In this document: positions 26,984 through 36,043 of the stretch, one piece after another | Position numbering within the stretch: the first letter of the stretch is position 1 | Layout: every line of letters begins with the position of its first letter | Source: Helcococcus sueciensis DSM 17243 | Lineage (GTDB): Bacteria > Bacillota > Clostridia > Tissierellales > Peptoniphilaceae | NCBI RefSeq assembly: GCF_000423145.1 | Contig: NZ_AUHK01000017.1 | Coordinates: 1-45,518, forward strand | Length of the DNA: 45,518 bases | Direction: 5' to 3' | Notes under the pieces: model-generated | Databases searched by the model: none | Seen by the model: only the letters and a program-made list of their open reading frames with translations | Told to the model about the DNA's origin: nothing | Made by a program: the position numbers and the translations under genes

Positions 26984-27490
26984 TTCACCGAGTAGGGGAC
27001 GCATTTGCTATTGTTTCACTTCACTTTGTTCGTGAAAGTAGGGTTAAGGCTTCCGCCGTCGAATCTTTCCAATCAAAGCTTAACTATAGACCCAATTCCC
27101 GTAGGGAATTATTGGTCGAAGTTATACATGCAACTCCCAAATCTATGATTTGGTGAGCATGTCGTATATTCGCTCGCATTTCTTTGGGAAAGCCTGGCAT
27201 GAGACCTACCTCTGCTTCACATGATTAGTTTTGCTAATCACGTGATAGCAGGGTTAGGGCTTCAGTGGTCCGGACTTAACCGCTCAGCTACGGCTTCGCC
27301 TTGCTTTGCAGAGCCCTCTCACATGGACGTTGCTATATTGATTGTTGCGCGACTAGTCCCTTACAATCAATGCAACCGTCTCAACGTGCCTCGAGTCGAC
27401 ACTATGAATAAAATGTACATTTTTGCGTTTTGCAAACTTATCATAGATTTTTTTAGTGTTTCCTCGTATTAGCAAACATACCATGTGGGT
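26984..27490. repeat. Mosaic repeat, copy B
   Basis: Module order differs from copy A: a partial M3 first (26984-27041), then M1 (27042-27218, missing the GGGCACAAGT piece), M2 (27219-27263, ending TTAGGGCTTCA), M4 (27264-27412, starting GTGGTCCGGAC with the stem TTGATTGT/ACAATCAA), and two CAAAC(A/T)TATCAT-type units at 27433 and 27473, 40 bases apart. M3 and M4 share their last 40 or so bases. The flanks 26761-26983 are AT-rich and empty. Confidence 0.75.
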
Positions 27491-27576
27491 CTATTGCCAT
27501 AGTGTCATTTTTAGAAAAATATCGAGTTTTATATTTGTCTATATAATACAGTTTCATAAAATTTCTAACTTTATTT

Positions 27577-27628
27577 TGACATGAGAAAACCCCTCCATCC
27601 TTTTGTCCGGATTTTGGGGTTCACTTCA
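27577..27628. mobile_element. 52-bp remnant of the IS3-type element tip
   Basis: On the minus strand TGAACCCCAAAATCCGGA...GGATGGAGGGGTTTT copies the left tip of the IS starting at 45227, ending in TGAC. No target duplication is visible. It lies just past the 3' end of the gene at 27682 and forms a terminator-like hairpin. Confidence 0.7.
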
Positions 27629-27681
27629 AACTTTTAGATTCTTTATTAAATAATATATATACTATCGTATTTTGATTAACA

Positions 27682-28137
27682 TCAGAATTCTTCTAATGAT
27701 GGGGGCAGTCCAGACCCAAAATACCAAGAAATTATAAAATTATAGTTTTTTATAAATTTAGTTTTTGAATCATTAGGAAATTTATTTTTATTTTCCTCCG
27801 TAATTATTCCCCAAATAAGCCAATGATTATCATCATTTTTTAAATACGCTATCATAGGACCAGGAAAATTAGAAGTAATTTTACCACTAGTTCTTAATAT
27901 TTTATATCCTAAAAGCGTATTTTGTAATATACTACAATTTAATTCTCCCATATTATCAATGAAAAATATAATTGTTTTATTTTTCCCAATATCCTCCGAA
28001 TAAATTACTTCATTAACTTCTTCATTAATACTTAAAATATATTTCTCAGGGGTATTTATTTTATGAAGTTTCCATAAAATAAATGCCACAAAAACTATTA
28101 ATAATATTATAAATATTTTCTTTTCTTTTTTTGTCAT
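27682..28137 (-). CDS. Membrane-anchored protein of unknown function
   Basis: A 151-residue protein: an N-terminal helix IFIILLIVFVAFILWKL after a Lys-rich start, then an extracellular domain of about 125 residues with GELNCSILQNTLLGYKILRTSG near 64 and a final GSGLPPSLEEF. I do not recognise the family; such proteins in Bacilli often sit alone. It is flanked by repeat copies B and C. Confidence 0.6.
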   Translation of the reverse strand: MTKKEKKIFIILLIVFVAFILWKLHKINTPEKYILSINEEVNEVIYSEDIGKNKTIIFFIDNMGELNCSILQNTLLGYKILRTSGKITSNFPGPMIAYLKNDDNHWLIWGIITEENKNKFPNDSKTKFIKNYNFIISWYFGSGLPPSLEEF

Positions 28138-28189
28138 TTTATTTTACCTTTTAAATTCTATCTTATGTTAATCTTTGCCATCTATACCG

Positions 28190-28299
28190 TTAAGCAATTT
28201 TCATAATTTTCGCAAGCAAAGCGAAGCGGAGATTATAGAAAATGCTTACCTACTTAGTGACACGACATACCAAAATATCTAAAGTGTTAAGCAATTTTC
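28190..28299. repeat. Direct repeat GTTAAGCAATTTTC around a hairpin
   Basis: GTTAAGCAATTTTC occurs at 28190-28203 and 28286-28299. Between them GCAATTTTCATAAT and ATTATAGAAAATGC form an imperfect stem around a CGCAAGCAAAGCGAAGCGG loop. It directly precedes repeat copy C. Confidence 0.55.
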
Positions 28300-28304
28300 T
28301 TATT

Positions 28305-28682
28305 TCACATCGATTAGCTTTGCTAATCAAGTGATAGCAGGGTTAGGGCTTCACCGAGTAGGGGACGCATTTGATATTGTTTCACTTCACTTTGTTCGTG
28401 AAAGCAATGTTAGGGCTTCAGTGGTCCGGACTTAACCGCTCAGCTACGGCTTCGCCTTGCTTTGCGGAGTCCTCTCACATGGACGTTGCTATATTGATTG
28501 TTGCGGGACTAGTCCCTTACAATCAATGCAACCGTCTCAACATGGCTTGAGTTGACACTATGGATAAAAAGTCTATTTTTTCGTTTTCACAAACATATCA
28601 TAGACTTTTTTAGTATTTTTGTCGTATTGGCAAACATATCATGGGGTTTTTGGTCATGGTATCGTATTAATAAACATGTCAA
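28305..28682. repeat. Mosaic repeat, copy C
   Basis: M2 (28305-28352), M3 cut short after GTGAAAGCAATG (28353-28409), then TTAGGGCTTCA joined to M4 (from 28420 to 28566), and three units spaced 40-41 bases: CAAACATATCAT at 28590 and 28631, TAAACATGTCAA at 28671. M1 is absent. It ends about 33 bases from the 3' end of the KilA-N pseudogene. Confidence 0.75.
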
Positions 28683-28714
28683 TATATTCAATCTTTGAAT
28701 TTAGAGCGATAAAA

Positions 28715-29393
28715 CTAGTATAACTTTTTAATTTCGTTATAGCTAATTTTCTCTAAAGACATCAGCTACTTCCTTGCTAAATTTCTCAATTCTATCATTC
28801 TATTTTTTGACCCATTCCCTTTTCAATCAAAATTGCATTATAACTTTCCATATTAACTAATACCAATAATTCTTCCAAACTAGCATAATCTCTCATATTT
28901 CCTTTAAAATCAGGATTTTCTTCTCGCCACTCTTTAGCTCTTTTATTGAATAAAGACACATTAAGCATATCAGCCTCACTTGCATATTTAAAAGCCAACT
29001 GTGAATCAGTTAAGTCTTCCAAAAGATACTCCTTGATTGCATCTGTATGAATCTTATAATTTATTTTTGAGATCTCTCTATGTAAATTCCAATTGCATTG
29101 GTTGTTTCAATCCACTTTTTAGGTGTCATTGTAAATCTATTTAAACCTGCTTCACTTCTAAAAGTGTCGAATTGCACACGGTTAAAATTTGAATTATTTA
29201 GAAGTTCCCATAGGCCAATGAATTCTAAGGTATTTCTATTTATCATCCAGTTTTGAATTAAAAATCTAGGATCATCATCGTTTTTATACTTGGAAATATC
29301 AGTTAAAATAATATAATCATTTTTAAAGTCTTCGGTGTAGACTTCTATCGAAAATCCCTGAGCTTGAATAGTATCTTTTTTTATCTTTGACAT
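28715..29393 (-). pseudogene. KilA-N domain gene with internal deletion and further lesions
   Basis: The start at 29393 (MSKIKKDTIQAQG, GGAGG upstream) encodes the KilA-N DNA-binding half as far as KKWIETTNAIGI. Near 29060 it jumps, out of frame, to REISKINYKIHTDAIKEYL and the C-terminal half (LAFKYASEADMLNVSLFNKRAKEWREENPDFKGNMRDYAS). Relatives have some 60 residues between these parts. After GQKIE further frameshifts lead to MIELRNLARK and MSLEKIS. KilA-N proteins are phage-type regulators. Its promoter carries the same SOS-like box as the RhuM-like gene. Confidence 0.85.
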
Positions 29394-29491
29394 TTTTTCC
29401 TCCATTATTATAAAACAATTTCTTACCTTTTATTTGAACTGTTTCAATTTCCAAAATAGTTGGAGCTGTCAATAATATTATATCATTTATA

Positions 29492-29503
29492 AAACATTTG
29501 TTC
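29492..29503. promoter_or_regulatory. SOS-like box ahead of the KilA-N gene
   Basis: GAACAAATGTTT on the minus strand, identical to 24405-24416, followed by GATATAAT as a -10 and lying about 100 bases before the start. The LexA assignment is by pattern only. Confidence 0.5.
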
Positions 29504-29543
29504 TTGGGAAATGCTTTTGACAATTCGATTTAATAAAATAAAA

Positions 29544-29585
29544 AATTGGCACCATTTATAAATCTAACTTAAAAATGATGCCAAT
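29544..29585 (-). terminator. Terminator after the HIT gene
   Basis: ATTGGCACCATTT and AAATGATGCCAAT pair with one mismatch; on the minus strand TTTTTTATTTTA follows. Confidence 0.75.
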
Positions 29586-29596
29586 ACAAAATATAA

Positions 29597-30061
29597 TTAG
29601 TTATTAAATATTTTATTAAGTTCAGCTTTTAGCTTCTCTTTTAATGCCATTAATTCAGTATCTGATGGACGATTCAAATCACTATACATTAATTCCATAG
29701 GATACCACCAAACTGGACCTTTTCCTTTATTACCATAGTTTTCTATATCTCCCGCTACCCTTGGAAACAAATGCCAGTGTAGATGTGAATCTCCATTACC
29801 AAGTAGTTCATAGTTAATTTTATCTGCATTAAAACTTTTATATACAGCCTCCCCTACTAATGACATTTCTTCTAAGAATTTCAATTTAAAATTTTTTTCT
29901 AATTCAAAAAGTTCTGTCTTATGTTGTTTACATAAAAAAATCGTATATCCCTTAAAATGTTGATTATCTCCTAACACAACATAACCGGTTTCTAATTCTT
30001 TTACGAAATATTGATTCTCATTATTATTAATCATTTCTATTCTTTCACATATTAAGCACAT
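29597..30061 (-). CDS. HIT-family nucleotide hydrolase/transferase
   Basis: A 154-residue histidine-triad protein. CLICERIEM at the start holds a CxxC pair, and the triad HLHWHLFPR near residue 93 is the catalytic motif that hydrolyses nucleotide conjugates. The start at 30061 has GGGGG 6 bases before it. An upstream extension to 30136 would run into mosaic repeat copy D and is not real. The repeat begins about 45 bases upstream, so any native promoter has been displaced or replaced. Confidence 0.88.
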   Translation of the reverse strand: MCLICERIEMINNNENQYFVKELETGYVVLGDNQHFKGYTIFLCKQHKTELFELEKNFKLKFLEEMSLVGEAVYKSFNADKINYELLGNGDSHLHWHLFPRVAGDIENYGNKGKGPVWWYPMELMYSDLNRPSDTELMALKEKLKAELNKIFNN

Positions 30062-30106
30062 ATTTTTCCCCCAAACAATTTCTAATTTGTCCTTGTCATC
30101 AATACC

Positions 30107-30340
30107 AGAGCCTCCGCCGTAGCTTTCACCAAGCAATGCTTAACTGTAGACCCAATTCCTGTAGGGAATTGTTGGTCGAAGTTATACATGCAGCTCCCAA
30201 ATCTATGATTTGGTGAGCGTGTCGGATACCCACTCGCATTTCCTTGGGAAATCCTGGCATACCCATAGGGCACAAGTGAGACCTACCTCTGCTTCACATG
30301 ATTAGCTTTGCTAATCACGTGATAGCAGGGTTAGGGCTTC
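30107..30340. repeat. Mosaic repeat, copy D
   Basis: M1 (30107-30294) and M2 (30295-30340), nearly identical to copy A up to TTAGGGCTTCA, where it switches to the end of the serine recombinase gene. It lies between the recombinase stop and the HIT gene. Confidence 0.75.
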
Positions 30341-32093
30341 AACATGCGTTGTCTTTTGCTTGGGTACATAATTTTTTATCCTCGTCATTCTTGTAGGAAC
30401 ACAATTTATTAATGTCATTGTCTTTGGCATTTTTTCTTTTATCTTTGAAATTATTAGAATCTTGACTATCTTTAACTCCTGTTTTGAAATAGAATGTTAA
30501 GTCATAAGGATGAACTTTTCCGTCTTTATCAATTCTTCCCGCCACGACTTTATCAACTATGCTTTCAAATACTGTTCTATTAATTTCCTCTATAATTTCT
30601 TTATTTTCTAAGACCTTTTTAAATTGCTTTAATCTTTCTTTAATAGAGTTTTCATCTTTGATAGTTAGCTCTAGTGTTTTCTTTTCATCAAGTAATTCTT
30701 CTTTTTGTTTTGTAAGTTTTTTATACTTTTTAGCATAAACTTCTTCGTCTATACTATCTTCTAAATGAAGATCAACTAACTTTCTTTCTTGACTAATGAT
30801 TCTGTTTAATTGGTTTTCTAACTTTTTCAAATCTTTGACTAAAGTATTATCATTTATTTCTTCTTCTACAATTTTTAAAAAGTCATCTATTACTGTTGAA
30901 TCTGCATGGCATAATTGCCTATAGCTTTCAACAAATGCTTTTTCTATTGCTGCTTCTTGTATTCCTTTTGAATGAGGACAATATTTTTTACCTTTTTTTG
31001 TTGACTTTACACATTGCCAGTTAATTTTTTTGTAAATTGAACTTGTGTGCCAAGTTCTTCTTGAAAGTATTTCTCCACAAAATCCACATTCCAGCATACT
31101 TGAAAAAGCGTATTGTCTTGATAGTTTCTCTCTTTTTCTATCCTTATTAGCAATGGTGTTTCTGTTTTGTGCTCTCCTGAGTCTAATCTCTTGTGCCTTT
31201 TCAAAATCTTCTCTTGATATAATTGGCTCGTGATGATTTTCAATATGATATTTATCAGATTCACCAAAGTTTGCTAGTCTTCTTTTTGTTATGGGATCAA
31301 CTGTGAAGGTCTTTCCCATTAGTATATCGCCAATATACTTTTCATTTTTAATTACTCCTAACACTGTAGTGTCAGACCATTTTGTTTTACCTCTAGGAGT
31401 GAGATATCCTTGTTCTTCTAATTCCCTGCCAATGACTGAACCACCATTGCCCTCTAAATATCTTTTAAAAATATATCTGACAATTTTAGCTTCTTCTTCA
31501 TTTATAGAGATGCTTTTTGTTATAGGGTCATAATCATATCCAAGGCAACCTTGAAAGCCAATAAGCTCCCCTTTTTCCATTTTCATTTTCAGTCCTTTTT
31601 TTACATGGGCTGAGGTATTTTCTACTTCTTGTTGAGCTACTGAACTTAATATTGTTAGTAATAGCTCTCCATCCATTGTCAAAGTATCTATATTCTCTTC
31701 TTCAAATACTACACCAACATTATTTTCCTTTAGAAGCCTTACATATTTCAAAGTATCTAATGTGTTTCTAGCAAATCTTGATATAGATTTAGTAATTATC
31801 ATGTCTATATCTCCATTTTGACAATCACTAATTAGCCTCATGAAATCTACTCTTTTAGTAGCAGTTGTTCCTGTTGTTGCTTCATCTGCATATATACCAG
31901 CTAAAGTCCAGTTTTTATTATTTTTTATTAGATTTGTGTAATAATCAACTTGCGATTTATATGATTCAAGTTGGTCTTTACTATCTGTACTTACTCGACA
32001 ATATGCTGCAACTCGTTTTAAATCTAAATGCAGTGCATTTCTATTTCTTGCTCCTGTATTTGAAGCTTTTATTACTTTTACTTTAGTATTCAT
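30339..32093 (-). CDS. Large serine recombinase
   Basis: A 584-residue site-specific recombinase. The catalytic domain has YCRVSTDS with Ser35 as nucleophile, then TKSISRFARNTLD. The recombinase domain follows near residue 180 (GFQGCLGYDYD), a zinc ribbon CGFCGEILSRRTW...C...C near 340, and a long coiled coil from about 400 to 500. A relative is Tn4451 TnpX. Recombinases of this kind move elements in and out by short att sites without host factors. GGAGG lies before the ATG. The stop TGA is the first bases of repeat copy D. It probably mobilised the element reaching to 38198. Confidence 0.93.
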   Translation of the reverse strand: MNTKVKVIKASNTGARNRNALHLDLKRVAAYCRVSTDSKDQLESYKSQVDYYTNLIKNNKNWTLAGIYADEATTGTTATKRVDFMRLISDCQNGDIDMIITKSISRFARNTLDTLKYVRLLKENNVGVVFEEENIDTLTMDGELLLTILSSVAQQEVENTSAHVKKGLKMKMEKGELIGFQGCLGYDYDPITKSISINEEEAKIVRYIFKRYLEGNGGSVIGRELEEQGYLTPRGKTKWSDTTVLGVIKNEKYIGDILMGKTFTVDPITKRRLANFGESDKYHIENHHEPIISREDFEKAQEIRLRRAQNRNTIANKDRKREKLSRQYAFSSMLECGFCGEILSRRTWHTSSIYKKINWQCVKSTKKGKKYCPHSKGIQEAAIEKAFVESYRQLCHADSTVIDDFLKIVEEEINDNTLVKDLKKLENQLNRIISQERKLVDLHLEDSIDEEVYAKKYKKLTKQKEELLDEKKTLELTIKDENSIKERLKQFKKVLENKEIIEEINRTVFESIVDKVVAGRIDKDGKVHPYDLTFYFKTGVKDSQDSNNFKDKRKNAKDNDINKLCSYKNDEDKKLCTQAKDNAC

Positions 32094-32148
32094 TTTACCT
32101 CCTTCCCATTTTGTATCTTTCTACAGTGTTATTATATCACAAGATTAA

Positions 32149-32286
32149 CTACTTTCTATCCATATTCTTATAATCATTTTCTAACCTGTTCTTAATTTTT
32201 CTATATTCCTTATCATTAATTAATTTAAGATCATAAAGTCTACATAACATAGCAACTCTCATACTATAAATGTTTATTGCTTGCAT
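32149..32286 (-). CDS. Small SHOCT-like protein next to the recombinase
   Basis: A 45-residue protein, MQAINIYSMRVAMLCRLYDL and then INDKEYRKIKNRLENDY, with GGAGG 5 bases before the ATG. Small proteins with this LxxLINDKEYxKIK pattern commonly precede large serine recombinases of integrative elements, and the segment resembles SHOCT helices. It ends 55 bases before the recombinase start and is probably co-expressed. Function is unknown. The stretch 32287-32512 is empty. Confidence 0.7.
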   Translation of the reverse strand: MQAINIYSMRVAMLCRLYDLKLINDKEYRKIKNRLENDYKNMDRK

Positions 32287-32512
32287 TTTAACCTCCTATG
32301 TAAGTTATTTTTTTACCTTGATAAGTGGATTAAATTTAAAAAATGCTAATCTCACATAATCAATTTCAAGAATATTCACACTTCAAAGTATTTTTATTTT
32401 TATAGAAAGATGACAAAATACCCCTTACTTTATAAAGTGAAATTTGCCCTCTTTGGTAACCAAAATTTTTATTTTTTATAGTATTTTTGAGTTTTAATGA
32501 TTAATTTGAACA

Positions 32513-32550
32513 TAAAAAGAGGACTTATGCTACTAGGCATAAATCCTCTA
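32513..32550 (-). terminator. Terminator after the ABC pair
   Basis: GAGGACTTATGC (32519-32530) pairs with GCATAAATCCTC (32537-32548) with one mismatch; on the minus strand TTTTT follows. Confidence 0.8.
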
Positions 32551-32591
32551 ATCTAAATTTTCCTGCTCAAAGACTTTAATATTTCTTTCCA

Positions 32592-34328
32592 TCAATTATT
32601 TAATTTCCATGATTCCGCTTTAGCTTTTGCATTGATAAGGTCAGAATAAAGTCCATTATTTTCAATCAATTTTTCATGATTTCCACATTCTACTATTTCT
32701 CCATCTTTTAAGACTAAAATCTGATCTGCATTTCTAATGGTTTTTAGTCTGTGGGCAATCATAATGACTGTTTTATTTTTTGTTAATGTTTCTATTGCTT
32801 CTTTAAGTTTATCTTCATTTTCTGGGTCAATATTTGCTGTCGCCTCATCAAAAATAATTATGTCTGCATCTTTTAGCATAGCTCTTGCAATGGAAATTCT
32901 TTGTTTTTCTCCACCTGAAAGACTTGCTCCACCTTCTCCGATGATAGTGTTATATCCTTCTGGTAAAGCTTCTATAAATTCATGACATCTTGCTTTTTTT
33001 GCAGCTTGAACTACTTCTTCATGGCTTGCATTTTGTTTTCCAAATTTTATATTATTTTCAATTGTATCTTCAAATAGGTATACATCCTGAAAGACCATTG
33101 AAATAGAATTCATTAAGTTTTCTATCTTATAGTCTTCTATATTTTTTCCACCAATTAAAATCTCGCCAGAATTTACATCCCAAAATCTTGCAATAAGATT
33201 ACAAAATGTTGTCTTACCAGATCCAGATGGTCCAACAATAGCAGTCATAGTATTTTCTTTTATCTCTGCTGATACATTTTTTAAAATTGGTCTATCATCA
33301 TAGGAAAATGATACATTTTTAAAGACTATGTTGTGATTTTTTATTGGCTCTGTAATACTTCCTTCTTTCATATCTTCCATATCATTTACATAAGAATAAG
33401 AATCTATTGCATTCTCAACCATTCTTAGCATTGCCATAGCAGATCCAGATGTAATAAGCCCGTCAAATATTACAAAACTTGCTATAAGTATCATAATAGT
33501 ATTGACTATTTGACCATTTTCAACAAAATATAATCTTATTGAAATAAACAACATCAAACAAATTGTTATAGCTATTATGATTTTAGCTAATAAACTATAT
33601 GGCATTATAGTTTTTTCTAAATCAAAAGAATATTCACTAGCACTATCAAAGCTCTTGTCAAGTTTTTTATTATTACTTCCTCGTAGATTATATGATTTTA
33701 TAATTTGCATTCCTTGCAATGTTGATAAGACTTCTTTGGTAAGTGATACCTGAATCTCATGAATCTTATCTGCATTTTTACTTGACCTTTTTTGCATACG
33801 AGCAATGATCATTAAAAATACAATAGAACCAACTATTGCTACAATACCTACCTTATAAGAAAACAAAAATAAGGATAAGATAAAAACAATAGCATTAAGC
33901 ATGCCACCGAAAACCATAATACACAAAGTTGGAACCCAAGTCTCTACATTATCTAAGTTAGTAGTCGCAATAGTTGTTAAATTTCCTAAACTTAAACTTG
34001 AGAAGAATCCCATGGGAACTTTTTTTATTTTTTCACCTAATTCAATTCTCTTGTGTCCAGCCATAAAATATCCAGCATGTGTTTGTTTGAGCATAGAGGA
34101 ATTTTTTGAAATAATTACTCCGGCTATACTAATTAATAAAAATAAACTTGATATTCCTATTGTTTTAAAGCTTATATCCTTGTTTACTATCCCAAAAAAC
34201 GCATAATAAATGGCTGCAAATTGTAGAGCATTAAAAATAGAACCGAAAAAATTAGCAAAGATTGATTTTTTTAGATACACTTGTTCTTCAATAGAAAAAT
34301 TCCATATTTTTTTAAAAACACTAAGCAT
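32592..34328 (-). CDS. ABC half-transporter B (exporter fold)
   Basis: A 578-residue protein: six membrane segments over about 300 residues, then an ATPase with Walker A GPSGSGKTT near 365, Q-loop FQDVYLF, signature LSGGEKQR near 467, Walker B IIIFDEAT and H-loop IAHRL. All catalytic residues are in place. The start overlaps the end of half-transporter A by 8 bases. The pair should form a heterodimer. The layout and the Fur-type box upstream recall the siderophore-importing exporter-fold pairs YbtPQ and IrtAB. A multidrug exporter is the alternative. Confidence 0.85.
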   Translation of the reverse strand: MLSVFKKIWNFSIEEQVYLKKSIFANFFGSIFNALQFAAIYYAFFGIVNKDISFKTIGISSLFLLISIAGVIISKNSSMLKQTHAGYFMAGHKRIELGEKIKKVPMGFFSSLSLGNLTTIATTNLDNVETWVPTLCIMVFGGMLNAIVFILSLFLFSYKVGIVAIVGSIVFLMIIARMQKRSSKNADKIHEIQVSLTKEVLSTLQGMQIIKSYNLRGSNNKKLDKSFDSASEYSFDLEKTIMPYSLLAKIIIAITICLMLFISIRLYFVENGQIVNTIMILIASFVIFDGLITSGSAMAMLRMVENAIDSYSYVNDMEDMKEGSITEPIKNHNIVFKNVSFSYDDRPILKNVSAEIKENTMTAIVGPSGSGKTTFCNLIARFWDVNSGEILIGGKNIEDYKIENLMNSISMVFQDVYLFEDTIENNIKFGKQNASHEEVVQAAKKARCHEFIEALPEGYNTIIGEGGASLSGGEKQRISIARAMLKDADIIIFDEATANIDPENEDKLKEAIETLTKNKTVIMIAHRLKTIRNADQILVLKDGEIVECGNHEKLIENNGLYSDLINAKAKAESWKLNN

Positions 34329-36039
34329 TTTCTTCTCCTTTCAAGGCAGTTTCCCAAAGATTGTGATAATCTTTTGATTCCTTCAAAAGATCTTCATGAC
34401 TTCCTTTACATGCAAGTTCTCCATTTTTAATTACAAATATATTATCTACATCTGTTATTGTCTTTAAACGATGGGCAATTATAATTAGAGTTTTCCCTTT
34501 GACAAGTTCTGATATTGCATCTTGAATCAAGGCTTCATTTTCAGGATCGATATAAGAGGTCGCCTCATCTAAAATAACTATTGGAGCATTCTTTATCATA
34601 GCTCTTGCAATTGATATTCTTTGCCTTTCTCCTCCAGATAAATGTTTACCAGCTTCACCTACTCTTGTATCATATCCATCTGACAGCTTCATTATAAAAT
34701 CATGGCAGGCTGATTTCTTACATACTTCAATTATTTCCTCATCACTAGCATTTTTATTTCCTATTCTGATGTTATCTTTAATTGACATATCAAAAAGAAA
34801 ATTATCTTGTGCTACATAGGAAATGATAGTAGATAGCTTTTCAAGGGACATGTCTTTAATATTTACATTTCCTATACTTATAGAACCACTATCTACATCC
34901 CAAAATCCTGAAATTAGTTTTGCAATAGTCGACTTTCCCGAACCCGATTCACCTACTAAAGCATTCACAGATCCTTCTTCTATATTTATATTTATATTAT
35001 TTAGGACTTGCTTATCTTTTTCATAAGAAAAATCTACGTTTTTTATCTCTATATTATAATTTTTTATATCCAAATTTTCATTTTTATGAGATAATTCTCT
35101 CGCAGAAAGTATATTTTTAATCTCTTCGAAAATAGTTGACATTCTTCCAATATCATCTTCAAAAGTCATTACTCTCATAATATTTTGGATAGTCCCAAAA
35201 GAAAGGATTATCAATGTTAAAAATACACCACCATCTAGTGAACCATTCATACAGAAATATAAACCAAATGGTATAATTGTCAAAATACCAACTGGAGCAA
35301 TAGACATACTTATCGCATAGTCTCTTGTATTTTCTCCCATCCAATTATAATAGTAATTTGCCTTTTTATACACATTGTCCCTGTATTTTCTATAAGATTT
35401 TTCGCCTTGATTAAATGTTTTAATAACCTCTATTCCATTTATATATTCAACCACGGAATTATTCATATCTTGGCCAATTTTAACTGCTTGTGGAAACTTT
35501 ACCTTCATTCTTTTCATGGGCCCTGCCATAAAAAATCCACCAATAACTAATGGAATTAAAGATATTAAACTTAGTCTATAATCTAAAATTAACATGTAAA
35601 CAAATAATATTATAGGTCCGATTAAATTAGCTGTCATCTCAGGTATCATATGAGCCAATGTTGTTTCAGTATTATCGACTTGATTTACAATTATGTCTTT
35701 TAACTTACCAGTAGATTCATTCAATATATCTCCTAATGGCATATTAAATAATTTTTCCATAAGGCTTCTTCTTATATCTCGTATTATTTTATAGGCTGTT
35801 TTATGAGAAATCATTGTTGACAAAAACATAAACACTTCTTTGATTATAAGACATAAAAGTATAAAGAAAATTTTATTTATATAGTAATAAAAATCTTGGC
35901 TACCATCAATTAATGATATAATCATCTTACTTAGAATAATATATACAAAAAGATTTGAAATTACTCCAAGTATTGCAAACAATACAGAAATAAAATATGG
36001 TGCTTTATTTTTCTTAATGTAATTTTTTAATAGATCCAT
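34321..36039 (-). CDS. ABC half-transporter A (exporter fold)
   Basis: About 572 residues: six membrane segments, then an ATPase with Walker A GESGSGKST near 365, Q-loop AQDNFLF, signature LSGGERQR near 470, Walker B IVILDEAT and H-loop IAHRL. The start is the ATG at 36039 (MDLLKNYIKK), because AAAGGAG lies 8 bases before it, inside the alternative start at 36060. It follows the TetR gene directly and is translationally coupled to half-transporter B. Iron-type regulation of the operon suggests iron-chelate uptake. Confidence 0.85.
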   Translation of the reverse strand: MDLLKNYIKKNKAPYFISVLFAILGVISNLFVYIILSKMIISLIDGSQDFYYYINKIFFILLCLIIKEVFMFLSTMISHKTAYKIIRDIRRSLMEKLFNMPLGDILNESTGKLKDIIVNQVDNTETTLAHMIPEMTANLIGPIILFVYMLILDYRLSLISLIPLVIGGFFMAGPMKRMKVKFPQAVKIGQDMNNSVVEYINGIEVIKTFNQGEKSYRKYRDNVYKKANYYYNWMGENTRDYAISMSIAPVGILTIIPFGLYFCMNGSLDGGVFLTLIILSFGTIQNIMRVMTFEDDIGRMSTIFEEIKNILSARELSHKNENLDIKNYNIEIKNVDFSYEKDKQVLNNININIEEGSVNALVGESGSGKSTIAKLISGFWDVDSGSISIGNVNIKDMSLEKLSTIISYVAQDNFLFDMSIKDNIRIGNKNASDEEIIEVCKKSACHDFIMKLSDGYDTRVGEAGKHLSGGERQRISIARAMIKNAPIVILDEATSYIDPENEALIQDAISELVKGKTLIIIAHRLKTITDVDNIFVIKNGELACKGSHEDLLKESKDYHNLWETALKGEENA

Positions 36040-36043
36040 AAAT

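Noticed and set aside
27264-27310. tRNA-like wording (TAGCTGAGCGGTTAAG on the minus strand) in module M4
   Set aside because: Only a D-arm-like piece is present; there is no acceptor stem, anticodon arm or TTCGA loop in the right order.
28580-28690. CRISPR-like array from the 40-41 bp spaced units
   Set aside because: Conserved part is only 12 bases, units are few and degenerate, spacers resemble each other and no cas gene is present.
30062-30136. N-terminal extension of the HIT protein
   Set aside because: Encoded partly by the mosaic repeat; the ATG at 30061 has a proper ribosome site and starts with the family's CxxC segment.
30082-30273. 63-codon minus-strand frame through repeat copy D
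   Set aside because: Runs across module boundaries, lacks a ribosome site, and is not kept in copies A, B or C.
31007-31267. Second minus-strand frame inside the serine recombinase
   Set aside because: Shadow of the recombinase gene in another frame, with no independent ribosome site or family.
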